DNA of 38,531 nucleotides, taken from contig JAZOVZ010000033.1 in assembly GCA_045658965.1 (NCBI GenBank), forward strand, positions 1 through 38,531. Direction: 5' to 3'. A model generated the notes under the pieces. It saw only the letters and a list, made by a program, of their open reading frames with translations. It ran no database searches and was not told where the DNA came from. The translations under genes were made by a program, and so were the position numbers. The stretch's first letter is position 1. Each line of letters starts with the position of its first letter. Shown one piece after another: positions 7,797-16,998 of the stretch. Origin of the DNA: SVQP01 sp045658965. Its GTDB lineage: Bacteria; Bacillota; Clostridia; Oscillospirales; CAG-272.

Positions 7797-8463
7797 ATTT
7801 AAGCAGGCGGCGGACGCGCTGAACATCTATCTGTACAGCGATGTCGAGCCTGCGTGGACGGACTGGTGGACGGGTGAAAACCACGATGAAGGCAGCGCGG
7901 AGCACTTCCGCGAACTGCTGGACGGTTATGCCAACACCGCACGCATCAATCTGTATGTCAACTCCAACGGCGGCGACGTCAAGGAGGGATACGGCATTTA
8001 TGCGATGCTCAAGCGTCATCCTGCGCACAAGGTGGCCTATGTGGACGGCATTGCCGCCTCCATCGCCTCCGTGATCTGCTGCGCATGCGATGAAGTTGTG
8101 ATGTACCGAAACAGCATGATGTTCATCCACAACATGGCCAGCGGCGTAAGGGGCAATGCGGCGGAGCTTCGCCGCGAAGCCGACGTGCTGGACAAGATGA
8201 TGGAGGGCAACAGGCAGGTGTACCTTGCAAAGGCAGGCGATAAGCTGACGGAAGATCAGCTGATCGAAATGCTGGAAAAGGAAACGTGGCTGACCGCCAT
8301 TGAAGCGCAGAGCTTCGGCCTGTGCGATACCATCGTAGATGCGACCTATGAACCGCACACGCCCGCACAGGAGCAGGCGCTGCAGCGCATGGCGCAGTAT
8401 TGCAAAAAGTCCCCCGAGCAGCCGCCCAAGAAGGAGCGGCTGTTTAAGTTTACCAACCTTTAA
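7774..8463 (+). CDS. ClpP-like head maturation protease
   Basis: 229 residues. The S14/ClpP fold is evident from INLYVNSNGGDVKEGYGIY, the nucleophile serine in DGIAASIASV (S96), and the catalytic histidine in MFIHNMASG (H119). The third residue should lie in the LTAIEAQSFGLCD region near residues 175-190. It would process capsid and scaffold domains in the prohead. It lies between portal and capsid genes, with GGAGG 7758-7762 within the portal coding end. Confidence 0.9.
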   Translation: MALRLRYEFKQAADALNIYLYSDVEPAWTDWWTGENHDEGSAEHFRELLDGYANTARINLYVNSNGGDVKEGYGIYAMLKRHPAHKVAYVDGIAASIASVICCACDEVVMYRNSMMFIHNMASGVRGNAAELRREADVLDKMMEGNRQVYLAKAGDKLTEDQLIEMLEKETWLTAIEAQSFGLCDTIVDATYEPHTPAQEQALQRMAQYCKKSPEQPPKKERLFKFTNL

Positions 8464-8477
8464 GGAGGAAAAAGAAC

Positions 8478-9647
8478 ATGAGAAACTATGACGAAAAGAG
8501 AGCGCTGCTTGCCAATGACTTTGTGCAGGCGCTCAAGAGCGACAACGAGGAATCTGTGCAGCGCGCAATGGTACAGTTCTCCGAGGGCATTGCGCAGATC
8601 GTGCTGGCGGAAGCAAACCAGAAGTTTGACGCGCTGGAGGCTTCTATCCTGTCCTCCCGCGGCGTGCGCGTGCTAACCCCCACCGAGCACAACTATTACA
8701 CCAAGGTCATCGAGGCCATGAAGTCCAAGAACCCCAGACAGGCTCTGACTGACATTGAGCTGACCTTCCCCGAGACCGTCTTTGAAACCGTCCTTGAGGA
8801 CATTCAGACCAGCTTCCCTCTGCTGAACGCCATCGACTTTGTCAACACCACTGCGGTGACCAAGTTCATTTACAACAAGCAGGGTGCGCAGCTGGCACAG
8901 TGGGGCCCGCTGGGCGCTGCGTTTGAGAAGGAGCTTTCCGGCGCGTTCGGCGTGATCGATGTGACCATGTGCACGCTCAAGGCTTACTTCCCCGTGCCCA
9001 AGGACTTCCTGAATCTCGGCCCCGTTTGGCTGGATCGTTACATCCGTGCTGTGCTGGTTGAGGCAAATGCTCTGGCGCTGGAAATGGGCATTGTGGACGG
9101 CACCGGCAAGGACATGCCCATCGGCATGACCCGTTCCGTTGCGGACGATGTTTCTGTCACCGGCGGCGAGTATCCCCGCAAGGACGCTGTCACTCTGACC
9201 TCCCTTGACTCCAAGGCATATCACGCCATTGTCAGCACTCTGACGCAGACGCCTTCCGGCCGCGCACGCCCCGTTACCCGCGTTGCGCTGATCTGCAACC
9301 CCGCGGACTACCTTAAGGTGGTACGCCCCTCCGTCACCATGCTGACCACTGCCGGCAACTATGCGGAGAATGTGTTCCCCTTCCCCACCGACGTTTACCA
9401 GACCGCTGCACTGGAAGACGGCAAGGCGATCATCGGTCTGCCCAAGAAGTATTTCATGGGCATGGGCACCTCCCGCAATGGTGTGATTGAATATGACGAT
9501 TCCGTCAAGTTCCTGGATGACGTGCGTGTTTACGCTACCCGACTGTACGGCAATGGCCGTCCCAAGGACGATTACGCATTCGTGCTGGTGGACATCTCCA
9601 ACATGGAAGCGACCTATCCCACCGTATACACCAAGACCAAGGCCTAA
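8478..9647 (+). CDS. Major capsid protein (HK97 fold)
   Basis: 389 residues, preceded by AAGGAGGAAAAAG. The first 100 residues are helical and charged, as expected of a delta or scaffolding domain removed by the protease. The rest shows the usual HK97 pattern, including TSFPLLNAIDFVNTTAVTKF, LNLGPVWLDRYIRAVLVEAN and MGIVDGTGKDMPIGM. Codon use is strongly biased to C-ending codons (ccc, acc, gtc) compared with neighbours, fitting high expression. Confidence 0.92.
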   Translation: MRNYDEKRALLANDFVQALKSDNEESVQRAMVQFSEGIAQIVLAEANQKFDALEASILSSRGVRVLTPTEHNYYTKVIEAMKSKNPRQALTDIELTFPETVFETVLEDIQTSFPLLNAIDFVNTTAVTKFIYNKQGAQLAQWGPLGAAFEKELSGAFGVIDVTMCTLKAYFPVPKDFLNLGPVWLDRYIRAVLVEANALALEMGIVDGTGKDMPIGMTRSVADDVSVTGGEYPRKDAVTLTSLDSKAYHAIVSTLTQTPSGRARPVTRVALICNPADYLKVVRPSVTMLTTAGNYAENVFPFPTDVYQTAALEDGKAIIGLPKKYFMGMGTSRNGVIEYDDSVKFLDDVRVYATRLYGNGRPKDDYAFVLVDISNMEATYPTVYTKTKA

Positions 9648-9663
9648 ATGAGGGGGGAGCGGC

Positions 9664-9993
9664 GTGAACATGACCGATTACAAGGGAGTGGCGGAAGCGC
9701 TGCTCCCTGACCTTCGCAACGATCAGGACATCACGTGGGACGATGGGAAACTGGACGATAAGCTGAAAGGCTATGCGGCGCGTGGCATGTCCACGCTGGA
9801 CAAACTGGCAGGATCCGCGCAGGATTACGAAGGCGAGACCTTCGCGAGGCAGCTGCTGTTTGACTATGTGCGCTATATGCGTGCGGGCGCGGCAAATGAG
9901 TTTCTGAGCAACTACAGCCGTGAAATTCTGATGTTGCGGCAGATGCAGGAGGTGGAGAGCTTTGCCTCGGACGAAGATGCAGACCTATCCTGA
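9664..9993 (+). CDS. Head-tail connector (gp6-like)
   Basis: 109 residues from GTG 9664, behind AGGGGGGAG. It is acidic and helical (DDKLKGYAARGMSTLDKLAG, YVRYMRAGAANEFLSNYSRE), as in gp6/gp15-type adaptors that stack under the portal. The place right after the capsid gene is standard. It overlaps the next gene by 17 bases. Confidence 0.75.
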   Translation: MNMTDYKGVAEALLPDLRNDQDITWDDGKLDDKLKGYAARGMSTLDKLAGSAQDYEGETFARQLLFDYVRYMRAGAANEFLSNYSREILMLRQMQEVESFASDEDADLS

Positions 9994-10327
9994 CGGTGTG
10001 CTGCGCGTTTACCGTGTGCGGCCGGAAACGCCATATGGACAGGTTGCGGAGAGCGATATGGACATCATTGCTGAAATGGTACGCTTTGCCAGCCGCAAAG
10101 TAGGCATGAGCCGATTTTGGACGGGATGGAGCGCGGGGGAGCGCATCGACCAGCTGGTGCGCATCCCGCTGATGCGCGGCGTTACGGTTGAAACCGGCAA
10201 TGTGGTGCGCTTGTTTGGTGCGGTGGGTGACCCGGATGTGTTTTACACCGTGCTGCAGGCGCAGACCGATCTGGAAGGCGGCTTCTGTGATTTGAGCTTG
10301 GGGGTGATGGGCGTTGACCAGAGATAA
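9977..10327 (+). CDS. Head closure / head-tail adaptor protein
   Basis: 116 residues from ATG 9977 (TTG 9962 is an in-frame alternative). It is beta-rich with alternating hydrophobic residues (GVLRVYRVRPETPYG, RGVTVETGNVVRLFGAV, FYTVLQAQTD). Size, fold type and position suit the stopper that closes the filled head (SPP1 gp16 type). No catalytic motif is expected or seen. Confidence 0.6.
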   Translation: MQTYPDGVLRVYRVRPETPYGQVAESDMDIIAEMVRFASRKVGMSRFWTGWSAGERIDQLVRIPLMRGVTVETGNVVRLFGAVGDPDVFYTVLQAQTDLEGGFCDLSLGVMGVDQR

Positions 10328-10649
10328 TGTGTGGACGTATCTGCAAGAGGCGATCCCCGGCATGGTCCGCGCACAGCGCGTGGAGAGCAAGGCTCCCGCA
10401 GTGATCGTTGCCGAAGCCCTGAACCCACTGAGTACGCACCGATATGATGTGATCGACCTGACCATCGAGATCCCCGTTGTGCGCATGCCGGACAAACTCA
10501 GCGAGGATCCGCGCGTTACGGCGCTGCGGAAGCAGTGCGAGGAGCACGCGTGGTCGCACACCTATGTGTTGGGTGTGTCCGAGAACTGGGGCGGCGCGTC
10601 GTATACCTTCACGCTGTCCGTTACGGTGGAAAAAGATGCCCAGCCTTAA
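10314..10649 (+). CDS. Tail completion or tail-terminator-like protein
   Basis: 111 residues beginning at TTG 10314, with GGGGGTGATGG well placed upstream; GTG 10329 is an alternative. It has an alpha/beta pattern with VDLTIEIPVV-like strands and a beta-rich end (GGASYTFTLSVTVEKD). Neighbouring connectors imply a neck or tail-terminator role. Order differs from the common scheme because the gp10-like gene follows it rather than precedes it. Confidence 0.5.
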   Translation: MTRDNVWTYLQEAIPGMVRAQRVESKAPAVIVAEALNPLSTHRYDVIDLTIEIPVVRMPDKLSEDPRVTALRKQCEEHAWSHTYVLGVSENWGGASYTFTLSVTVEKDAQP

Positions 10650-11094
10650 GTGTGACGGGCTGGATGCGCTGGTTTCCGCGATGGAAAAGGATGCGCGCCA
10701 CACCGAGAAGAAGTTTGACGAAATGCTTCTTGCCGGCGCTGCGGAGGTTCGAAAAGGCTGGCAGAAGGCCGCGCGGGAAAAGGATCACATCGACACCGGC
10801 GAGATGTTTGATTCCATTGATTACAACGACAAGCCCAAGAAGGCCGGGGACGTAAAGTACGTGGAGATTTACCCGATGGGAAAGCGTAAGGGCGGAAAGC
10901 GCAACGCCGAGGTTGCTTATGTGCTGCACTACGGCACGCAGGGGACCACCGGCTGGCGCGCCAAACTGCGCCTGAGCCATAAGAAGCACAAGAACACACC
11001 CGGTATCCCCGGCAGCTTTTGGGTGGACCGTGCGGAGGAAATCTCCGCACCGGCATCGCTTGAGGCGATGTGGAAAATTTGGAATAAGGAGTGA
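10636..11094 (+). CDS. HK97 gp10-like tail component
   Basis: 152 residues from ATG 10636, overlapping the previous gene by 14 bases. It has an N-terminal helix with repeated charge (SAMEKDARHTEKKFDEM), DHIDTGEMFDSID, then EVAYVLHYGTQGTTGWRAK. The HIDTG and VLHYGT patterns are typical of the HK97-gp10 family, which acts in tail completion or joining. Confidence 0.8.
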   Translation: MPSLKCDGLDALVSAMEKDARHTEKKFDEMLLAGAAEVRKGWQKAAREKDHIDTGEMFDSIDYNDKPKKAGDVKYVEIYPMGKRKGGKRNAEVAYVLHYGTQGTTGWRAKLRLSHKKHKNTPGIPGSFWVDRAEEISAPASLEAMWKIWNKE

Positions 11095-11100
11095 TAACAG

Positions 11101-11661
11101 ATGTCTGATATGACGACCTATTATGACGCGCACGACCTGCATGTGGCAAAGGCAACGCGCGATGCGCAGGGCAATATCAGCTATTCGGGCGGCGACCTGC
11201 TGGGCGATCTGATCAGCCTGTCTGTAACGCCGGATGTGCAAACCTTTACGCACGTCTCTGAGCATGCGGGCAAGCGCAGCATTACCAAAGCTTATGGCGC
11301 AAATGTAACCGTTAACCATGAGCCGATTCCCATGGAAAAGCGCGGGCTGCTGTATGGGCATGCAGTCAACGAAGACGATGAGCTCGTGGACAGCATTGAA
11401 GACGTACCGCAGGGTGTTGGTGCAGCGTTTTATCAGTCGGCGATGGATGGCAGTTTTGAAGGCGTGTTCCTGCCCTATACGGTGTTTGCAGAGGGAACGA
11501 CCGATGCGAACGTTGCATTGGACGGTCCGCAGTTTACGTCTTCGACCACAACCGGCGTGGCAGAGCCTAATGGTGATGGTGAGTACCGCATCCGCAAACG
11601 TTTCACCAACAAGACTGATGTGTTGGCGTGGATGAAAACTAAGCTGAACATTACCAACTAA
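11101..11661 (+). CDS. Major tail protein
   Basis: 186 residues with AAGGAGTGATAACAG upstream. It is beta-rich (DLLGDLISLSVTPDVQ, SITKAYGANVTVNHEPI, FEGVFLPYTVFAEG), with the length and place of phi13-type tail tube subunits. It ends with a charged helix (FTNKTDVLAWMKTKLN). It is followed after 22 bases by the tape measure gene. Confidence 0.85.
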   Translation: MSDMTTYYDAHDLHVAKATRDAQGNISYSGGDLLGDLISLSVTPDVQTFTHVSEHAGKRSITKAYGANVTVNHEPIPMEKRGLLYGHAVNEDDELVDSIEDVPQGVGAAFYQSAMDGSFEGVFLPYTVFAEGTTDANVALDGPQFTSSTTTGVAEPNGDGEYRIRKRFTNKTDVLAWMKTKLNITN

Positions 11662-11683
11662 AACATAAGGAGGCATCTGAGGA

Positions 11684-13279
11684 GTGTCCAACGTTAAGAC
11701 CAGAGAAATCAAGACGAAGTTTTCCATCGAAGGGGAGAAGCAGCTCAAGAGCGCGCTCTCGGAAAACGCCGCGCAGGCCAAAGAGTTAAAAAGTGAAATG
11801 GCGCTCCTCGATGCCACGTTTGCCGATGCTACCGACAGCGAGGAATATCTTGCAAAAAAGGCGGAAATCCTCGCTGAACAGGTGCAGAATGCCGAAGATA
11901 AGGTGAACCTGTACGAGGATGCGCTGGGCAAGGCCGTCAAGCGACAGCAGGAGATTGCGGATGCGGTGGAAGCCTCCCGTAAGGTGATCGAACAGCAGGA
12001 GGCAGCGCTGGAAGAAGCCCGCAAGGAATTCGGTGAAGCATCCGAACAGGCGCAGAAGCTCAACGAGGAGCTGGAGTACAGCAAGCGCGTGCTTGCCAAT
12101 CAGGAAAACGAGTTGAGCAAGGCGAATAAGGCCGTCAGCAACTACCGCACGTCAACAAACTATGCACAGACGGCGGTGGAGAAGCTGAGCAAGGCGCAGG
12201 AGGATAACGCGGACAGTTCGGAAGAGATGGGCGGTTCTCTGAGCGATATTGTGGACAAGCTTGGAATAGATTTGCCAGCAGGGGCACAGGAAGCGTTGAA
12301 CGCCTTTGAAAACATGGATAAGGGCATGAATACCGCCTCTGTTGGACTGGTGGCCGGAATCGGACTTGTCATTGCCGCTCTGAAACAGCTTGTTGACATG
12401 GCAGGAGAAGGAGCTGAACAGGTAAAAGAGTTGACAAAGATCGGTCAAGAGTTTGGGCTTGATGTCGAGACCGTTCAGCGCTTTCAGTATGCTGCAGAAG
12501 TCATGGGTATGAGCGTTGAAACCATACTGGACGCACAGAAGCGCGTGGTCGAGATTCAGGGCGAAGTCATCGACGGCACAGAGGAATACACCAAGATCAT
12601 GCGCCAGCTGGGGGTATCCATTCACGACACGAACGGGAACCTTAAGGACTCAGAGACGCTGATGTTTGAACTGTTTGAAGAACTGGGTAAAATGCGCAAC
12701 GAGCAAGAGCGCGCGATCATTGCTTCCAAACTGTTCGGCGATCAGTTCACGCAGTTGACTCCTGTTTTGAATGACGGTGCGGCATCGTTTCGTGAACTTA
12801 TGGATGAGGCAGAGCGCGCGGGCTATGTGCTGGGTGAAGATGGTGTTCGTGCAACTGAGGAGTTTAACCAAGCACAAAAAAGACTGGAATTGCAAAGCGA
12901 TGCTACCAAGAAACGTGTAGTATCTTCGATCAGTGAAATAGGCGCAATAATTCTTGATGCCATTCGCGGCGTTCGTTCGCTTGACAATGTTTTGTACGAA
13001 GTGAAAAAGTCTGTGCTCGGTGCCTTTGGCGTTAAGCAGGGATGGGGCTACGCGTCGGGAACGCCGCACGCGGCGGGTGGCGTGGTGACGGTGGGCGAGT
13101 ATGGCCCGGAACGCGTATTTTTGCCCAAGGGTGCGCGGGTAGACAATGCACGAGATACAGCGGCGAGCGGTGGGCGCGTGGTGAACATCACAGTAAACGC
13201 CAACGTGCCGAATCTGGAAGAACTGCAGCGCATCATTGACTTTTATGAAAACTATGAAGTGACTAAGAGGATGGGGTGA
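11684..13279 (+). CDS. Tape measure protein
   Basis: 531 residues from GTG 11684, behind AAGGAGG. Residues 1-175 are one long coiled coil (KTREIKTKFSIEGEKQLKSA and onward). A hydrophobic segment lies around residues 220-245 (GLVAGIGLVIAALKQLV). A minor-tail region follows, and the end has the Gly-rich AAGGVVTVGEYGPERVFLPK block typical of tape measures. It sets tail length; 531 residues imply a short tail, roughly 80 nm at about 0.15 nm per residue. No tail assembly chaperone gene lies between it and the tube gene. Confidence 0.88.
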   Translation: MSNVKTREIKTKFSIEGEKQLKSALSENAAQAKELKSEMALLDATFADATDSEEYLAKKAEILAEQVQNAEDKVNLYEDALGKAVKRQQEIADAVEASRKVIEQQEAALEEARKEFGEASEQAQKLNEELEYSKRVLANQENELSKANKAVSNYRTSTNYAQTAVEKLSKAQEDNADSSEEMGGSLSDIVDKLGIDLPAGAQEALNAFENMDKGMNTASVGLVAGIGLVIAALKQLVDMAGEGAEQVKELTKIGQEFGLDVETVQRFQYAAEVMGMSVETILDAQKRVVEIQGEVIDGTEEYTKIMRQLGVSIHDTNGNLKDSETLMFELFEELGKMRNEQERAIIASKLFGDQFTQLTPVLNDGAASFRELMDEAERAGYVLGEDGVRATEEFNQAQKRLELQSDATKKRVVSSISEIGAIILDAIRGVRSLDNVLYEVKKSVLGAFGVKQGWGYASGTPHAAGGVVTVGEYGPERVFLPKGARVDNARDTAASGGRVVNITVNANVPNLEELQRIIDFYENYEVTKRMG

Positions 13280-13286
13280 GTGTTTT

Positions 13287-15434
13287 ATGGATGTTTTGAC
13301 CCCTTTTGTTGCATATAATGTGTATAGGGCAGATTGTTCTCGACTGGGATTTGTGGACGCCAAGTTTCCGACATGGAGCGGCTTGCCCGCGGCGCAAGAG
13401 GGCTCAAATTATGATGAATATGAGCTGTATATGGAATTTGGCGAGATGAACCTGATGTCCAATGGTTTAGGGGACATTGATAGTTATGATGGCCTTGCGG
13501 TTGAAGTGCAATTTAATTTCGGTGCAAAGGCGACGGGATCGATGTCATCAAGCACAGGTGTGTTTTTTATGATTGGTGTTTGTGACGATCGAATTCCTGC
13601 AGCACAAACAATCAACTATGCCAATATGCCGTCACGAAAATATGGGAAAGTGGGCTGGAGTGACAATTGGTCTTTTGCAGAGCATGATGCTTTCGGCTAT
13701 TCGGAGTCTGTAGACCATCTCGGTGGCTGGTGGGTTGATTCAAATGTTGGGCGTGCAACGCTTTGTAGTTTTGAGATCCACAATCCAACGGATGTTTTTA
13801 ACGCGATTCGGAATGCAGCTCTTGTATTGAAACGCATACCCCCTCAAACTTCAGCGTTCGCAGGCAGCGTGTTTGATTCTGCAATTTACGCAACTGGCGC
13901 GTACCAGCCATATGTAGAAATAGCGATTGGTACAGTAGCGCCCAAGTGCTCAATCATTTCGCCGAAAGATCAGTATATTTCGCCATATGAGCCGCAGGTG
14001 ATGCAATGGCAATATGTATGCGGTAATGGCTCCAAAACGCAGAACGGTGTAACACGTCCGTATTCTTTTGTAGTCGGAGGCGAATGTCCGCAGGCTGCAG
14101 CGGAAATCAGAATCAATAAAGAGGGTTCTGCTACAGAAGATGCTATTACAATGGCTGGAGACGCAACGTCTTATGCTGTACCGCGGGACGTGTTGGACGC
14201 AGGTGGTTTTACGTGGCGAGTAGCGGTGAAAAATGCAATGTCGCTTACATCGGCGTTTACTTCTGTATCCACCGTTACAACGGTGGATATGGTTCCTGTC
14301 GCCACAGCCAATGCACCTAAAAACACCTACGTAAACGTAGAGGAGGCTGTATTCTTCGACTGGACGCACACCATCGCCACAGGTACGCCGCAGTCCAAGT
14401 ATGAACTGCAGGGGCTGATGGGTGGCGTGTGGACGACGCTGCAGGAGGAAGAAACAAGCGAAACTTCGGCGGTGGTGCCGGTGGATATGCTGTCGTCCAA
14501 CATCACGGCGTGGCGCGTGCGCACGGCAAACAATGACGGTGTATACGGCGAATACAGCGAACCGGCACAGGTGATCTTTATTGTGGCGCCAAAAGTAACG
14601 GGCATTGCCGTCACGGGCAATGTGCGCCCGACCATCGCATGGCAGTCTGCCGATCAGCAGGGCTATGAGGTCATGATTGACGGTGTTACCACGGGCGTGC
14701 AGTATGGCACAGGGAAGAGCCTTGTGTGGAACGATTTGCTTGCGGACGGTGCGCATGTTGTGCAGGTGCGCGTGGTTAACCGGTTCGGACTGTTTTCGCA
14801 GTGGGCAGAGGCAACGCATGAAGTTGTCAATGTCCCGCAGGAGGTCGCGCCGGTGCTGACCGCGGCAATGGTTGGCAATGCAGATGTGCAGCTCATGTGG
14901 GCGGGTGAAGGTGCTGCGGAAACGCTGGTGTATCGTGACGGCGAACTGATCGGGCGTGCGCAGAGTGCGGGTGTGTATGTTGATCACACTGCGTATGATG
15001 AGCATGTTTACCGCGTCCGCGTGGTTGCTGCGAACAGCAATTACACGGACAGCAACGAAGTGCGCGTTATTGTGCCGCTGCGGGAAACCATGCTGGCGGC
15101 AGTGGGCGAATGGAACTGGATTGAGCTTGCGTACAGCGCAACGGCAGAACCGCCCGTGCGAACGGCAGAGCTTATGCCGTTGTATGCGCTGAACTACTAC
15201 AGCGGCAGGGAAAAGCCTGTTGCAGAGATGTCCAGACACAAGTCGGCGACCTACAGCGTGACCTATGCTGTGACGAAACAGCAGGCAGCGCAGCTGCGCG
15301 GTATGATGGGCAAGATCGTCGTGCACAAGCGCAAAGGCGAACTGATCCGCGGACTGTTGCAGAGCGTGAGTGAGGCACGCACGTGGTGGGGCGTGGACTT
15401 GACGCTGCAGATTGTTGAGGTGGATGAAGGTTGA
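13287..15434 (+). CDS. Tail protein with Ig/FN3-like modules
   Basis: 715 residues. An N-terminal section (residues 1-215) looks like a beta-sandwich (EYELYMEFGEMNLMSNGLGD and later YATGAYQPYVEIAIG). Several FN3/Ig-like repeats follow (for example FTWRVAVKN, ITAWRVRTANNDGVYGEYSE, VVQVRVVNRFGLFSQWAE, VYRVRVVAANSNYTDSNEVR). The last 110 residues form a distal-tail-like end (LMPLYALNYYSGREKPVAEM). Bases up to about 14300 are more AT-rich than the rest. It probably forms the tail tip and contacts host sugars. Confidence 0.75.
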   Translation: MDVLTPFVAYNVYRADCSRLGFVDAKFPTWSGLPAAQEGSNYDEYELYMEFGEMNLMSNGLGDIDSYDGLAVEVQFNFGAKATGSMSSSTGVFFMIGVCDDRIPAAQTINYANMPSRKYGKVGWSDNWSFAEHDAFGYSESVDHLGGWWVDSNVGRATLCSFEIHNPTDVFNAIRNAALVLKRIPPQTSAFAGSVFDSAIYATGAYQPYVEIAIGTVAPKCSIISPKDQYISPYEPQVMQWQYVCGNGSKTQNGVTRPYSFVVGGECPQAAAEIRINKEGSATEDAITMAGDATSYAVPRDVLDAGGFTWRVAVKNAMSLTSAFTSVSTVTTVDMVPVATANAPKNTYVNVEEAVFFDWTHTIATGTPQSKYELQGLMGGVWTTLQEEETSETSAVVPVDMLSSNITAWRVRTANNDGVYGEYSEPAQVIFIVAPKVTGIAVTGNVRPTIAWQSADQQGYEVMIDGVTTGVQYGTGKSLVWNDLLADGAHVVQVRVVNRFGLFSQWAEATHEVVNVPQEVAPVLTAAMVGNADVQLMWAGEGAAETLVYRDGELIGRAQSAGVYVDHTAYDEHVYRVRVVAANSNYTDSNEVRVIVPLRETMLAAVGEWNWIELAYSATAEPPVRTAELMPLYALNYYSGREKPVAEMSRHKSATYSVTYAVTKQQAAQLRGMMGKIVVHKRKGELIRGLLQSVSEARTWWGVDLTLQIVEVDEG

Positions 15435-16462
15435 GAGAGGTTGAATACCGATTCCAGATCCTGAGAAACAACGTGCCATATGATGAACTGCACGCGCTGG
15501 GCGCGCCGACGGTGCGGCATCAGGGGAACGCAACCATCACGCGCTCCCTTTCCGGCACATTTCGCAAGCCGACAAAGGAAATCAACTGGTTTAATGATCG
15601 GGTCCGACCGCAGATGTGGTTGGATGGAAAGTGGCACAGTCTGGGCGTGTTTGTTGCCTCGTCTGTGACGGAGGATTATGCAAACGGCGCGTCCACCATT
15701 GCGTTGCAGGCTATGGATCGCGCGCTGCTGGTCAAGCAGGTAGCGACGGAAGGGCTGCTGCACTTGACGGCGGGAGAGCGTTATCTTGATGTGATCAAGC
15801 GCATGCTGACGGAGTGCGGCATCACGGGCGTGCTGTCGGATGAAAATGAGGATGTGCTGATTACTGACCGTGAGGACTGGAATGAAGGCACAAGCTACAT
15901 CACCATCATCAATGCATTGTTGTCTGAGATCGCTTTTACGCCGTTGTGGTTTGACGCAGAGGGTTATGCGCGGCTGACGCGTTATGTGGAGCCGTCGGCG
16001 GCGAATATCGACCATGTATACAGCACGGGCAACAGCAGCCTGATTGCGGACGCGTGCAGCGTAGCACAGGACATTTACAACCCGGTGAATGTGTTCAAGG
16101 CGGTTGTGAGCAACGCGGACATGGAAGCTCCGATGGTGGCAACGGCGGTCAATGATAACGTGACCTCGCCCATTTCCACTGTAAGCCTCGGGCGCAGAAT
16201 CCTTGCGCCGATTGTGCGTCTGGACAACATTGCATCACAGGAAGCCCTGCAGGCGTATGTGGACAGGCTGCGCTTTGAGTCGCAGCTTGCGGAGGAGAAG
16301 ATAACCTTTACAACCGCCAACCTGCCCACGCACAGCAATGCGGACACAATCGCATTGGAGCACGAACGGCTGCGCGGCATTTATCAGGAGACCGACTGGA
16401 CCATGCAGCTTGCCTATAGCGGGAAAATGACGCACAAGGCAAAGCGCATTATGTTTTTATAA
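15431..16462 (+). CDS. Tail tip / baseplate hub-like protein
   Basis: 343 residues from TTG 15431, sharing TTGA with the previous stop. It has REVEYRFQILRNNVPYDEL, GNATITRSLSGTFRKPTKEI, then a mixed alpha/beta body (DVIKRMLTECGITGVLSDEN) and LTRYVEPSAANIDHVYSTGN. This resembles Clostridia phage tail proteins at the hub position after the Dit-like gene. No peptidase motif is seen. Confidence comes mainly from position and overall layout. Confidence 0.65.
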   Translation: MREVEYRFQILRNNVPYDELHALGAPTVRHQGNATITRSLSGTFRKPTKEINWFNDRVRPQMWLDGKWHSLGVFVASSVTEDYANGASTIALQAMDRALLVKQVATEGLLHLTAGERYLDVIKRMLTECGITGVLSDENEDVLITDREDWNEGTSYITIINALLSEIAFTPLWFDAEGYARLTRYVEPSAANIDHVYSTGNSSLIADACSVAQDIYNPVNVFKAVVSNADMEAPMVATAVNDNVTSPISTVSLGRRILAPIVRLDNIASQEALQAYVDRLRFESQLAEEKITFTTANLPTHSNADTIALEHERLRGIYQETDWTMQLAYSGKMTHKAKRIMFL

Positions 16463-16474
16463 AGGGGGGATTGG

Positions 16475-16957
16475 ATGGCGCTGGAAACGTATCAGGACTT
16501 GGTGCAGACCGACCCGAACGAGGTGCAGGACGCATCGTTTGCAAAGATCGCTGCGATCTACGATGACGGCGTGACGCTGATCTTTGACGGCATGGAGGAA
16601 GCGACGCAGAAACGCTATCAGACCAACAGCTTTGTGGTGTTCAAGGCGGGCGACCGCGTGCGCATTATCAAGGACAGCGGCACTTATGTGGTGGAATATC
16701 CGGTGGGTGCGCCGAGGAAGAGCTTTAGAGCTGATTATGCGGAAAATGCAAACACAGCCAATACTGCGACAAATGCGAATTATGCATCTAGTGCGGGATC
16801 AGCAAATAGCGTATCTAATGCAACGAATGCATCTTATGCGCAGATGTTACGCAATCAAGCTTCTGCCAACGGCGCACCGTTGGCTTTGCGGTATTATAAC
16901 AGTCATTTCTACGTCGCGTATAATGGTGGCACATGGTATCGCATAGACAACGCTTAA
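16475..16957 (+). CDS. Tail fibre-like protein with Asn/Ala/Ser repeats
   Basis: 160 residues behind AAAGGGGGG. An N-terminal beta-rich part ends VVEYPVGAPRKSF. A low-complexity stretch (residues 88-125) follows, built from N-A-N/T-A-T/N-A-S-Y units such as NANTANTATNANYASSAG. The end is an aromatic cap (RYYNSHFYVAYNGGTWYRI). Such stretches form trimeric fibre shafts. It is the last gene before the independent cassette at 16944-17386. Confidence 0.65.
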   Translation: MALETYQDLVQTDPNEVQDASFAKIAAIYDDGVTLIFDGMEEATQKRYQTNSFVVFKAGDRVRIIKDSGTYVVEYPVGAPRKSFRADYAENANTANTATNANYASSAGSANSVSNATNASYAQMLRNQASANGAPLALRYYNSHFYVAYNGGTWYRIDNA

Positions 16958-16972
16958 TTTCCGTGCTATAAT
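16944..16972 (+). promoter_or_regulatory. Strong sigma-A promoter inside the tail region
   Basis: TAGACA (16944-16949), a 17-bp spacer, and TATAAT (16967-16972) with TGC directly before it (extended -10). The -35 box overlaps the end of the preceding fibre gene. It would start transcription near 16979, upstream of the zinc-ribbon membrane gene. Confidence 0.75.
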
Positions 16973-16998
16973 ATCCCGCATAAGGGAGGTACGACACA

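Noticed and set aside
8673..9671. Long leftward open frame opposite the capsid gene
   Set aside because: A by-product of the strong codon bias of the capsid gene; no start signal or neighbours on that strand.
11640..11700. Programmed frameshift tail chaperone
   Set aside because: No slippery run and no second frame between tube and tape measure genes.
10621..12099. Leftward 492-codon frame
   Set aside because: Covers the tail tube and tape measure genes on the other strand; Ser/Cys/Arg-rich nonsense-like sequence.
13950..15533. Long leftward open frame of 527 codons
   Set aside because: It lies opposite well-supported tail genes, has no fitting ribosome-binding site and a Cys/His/Arg-rich composition typical of a shadow frame.
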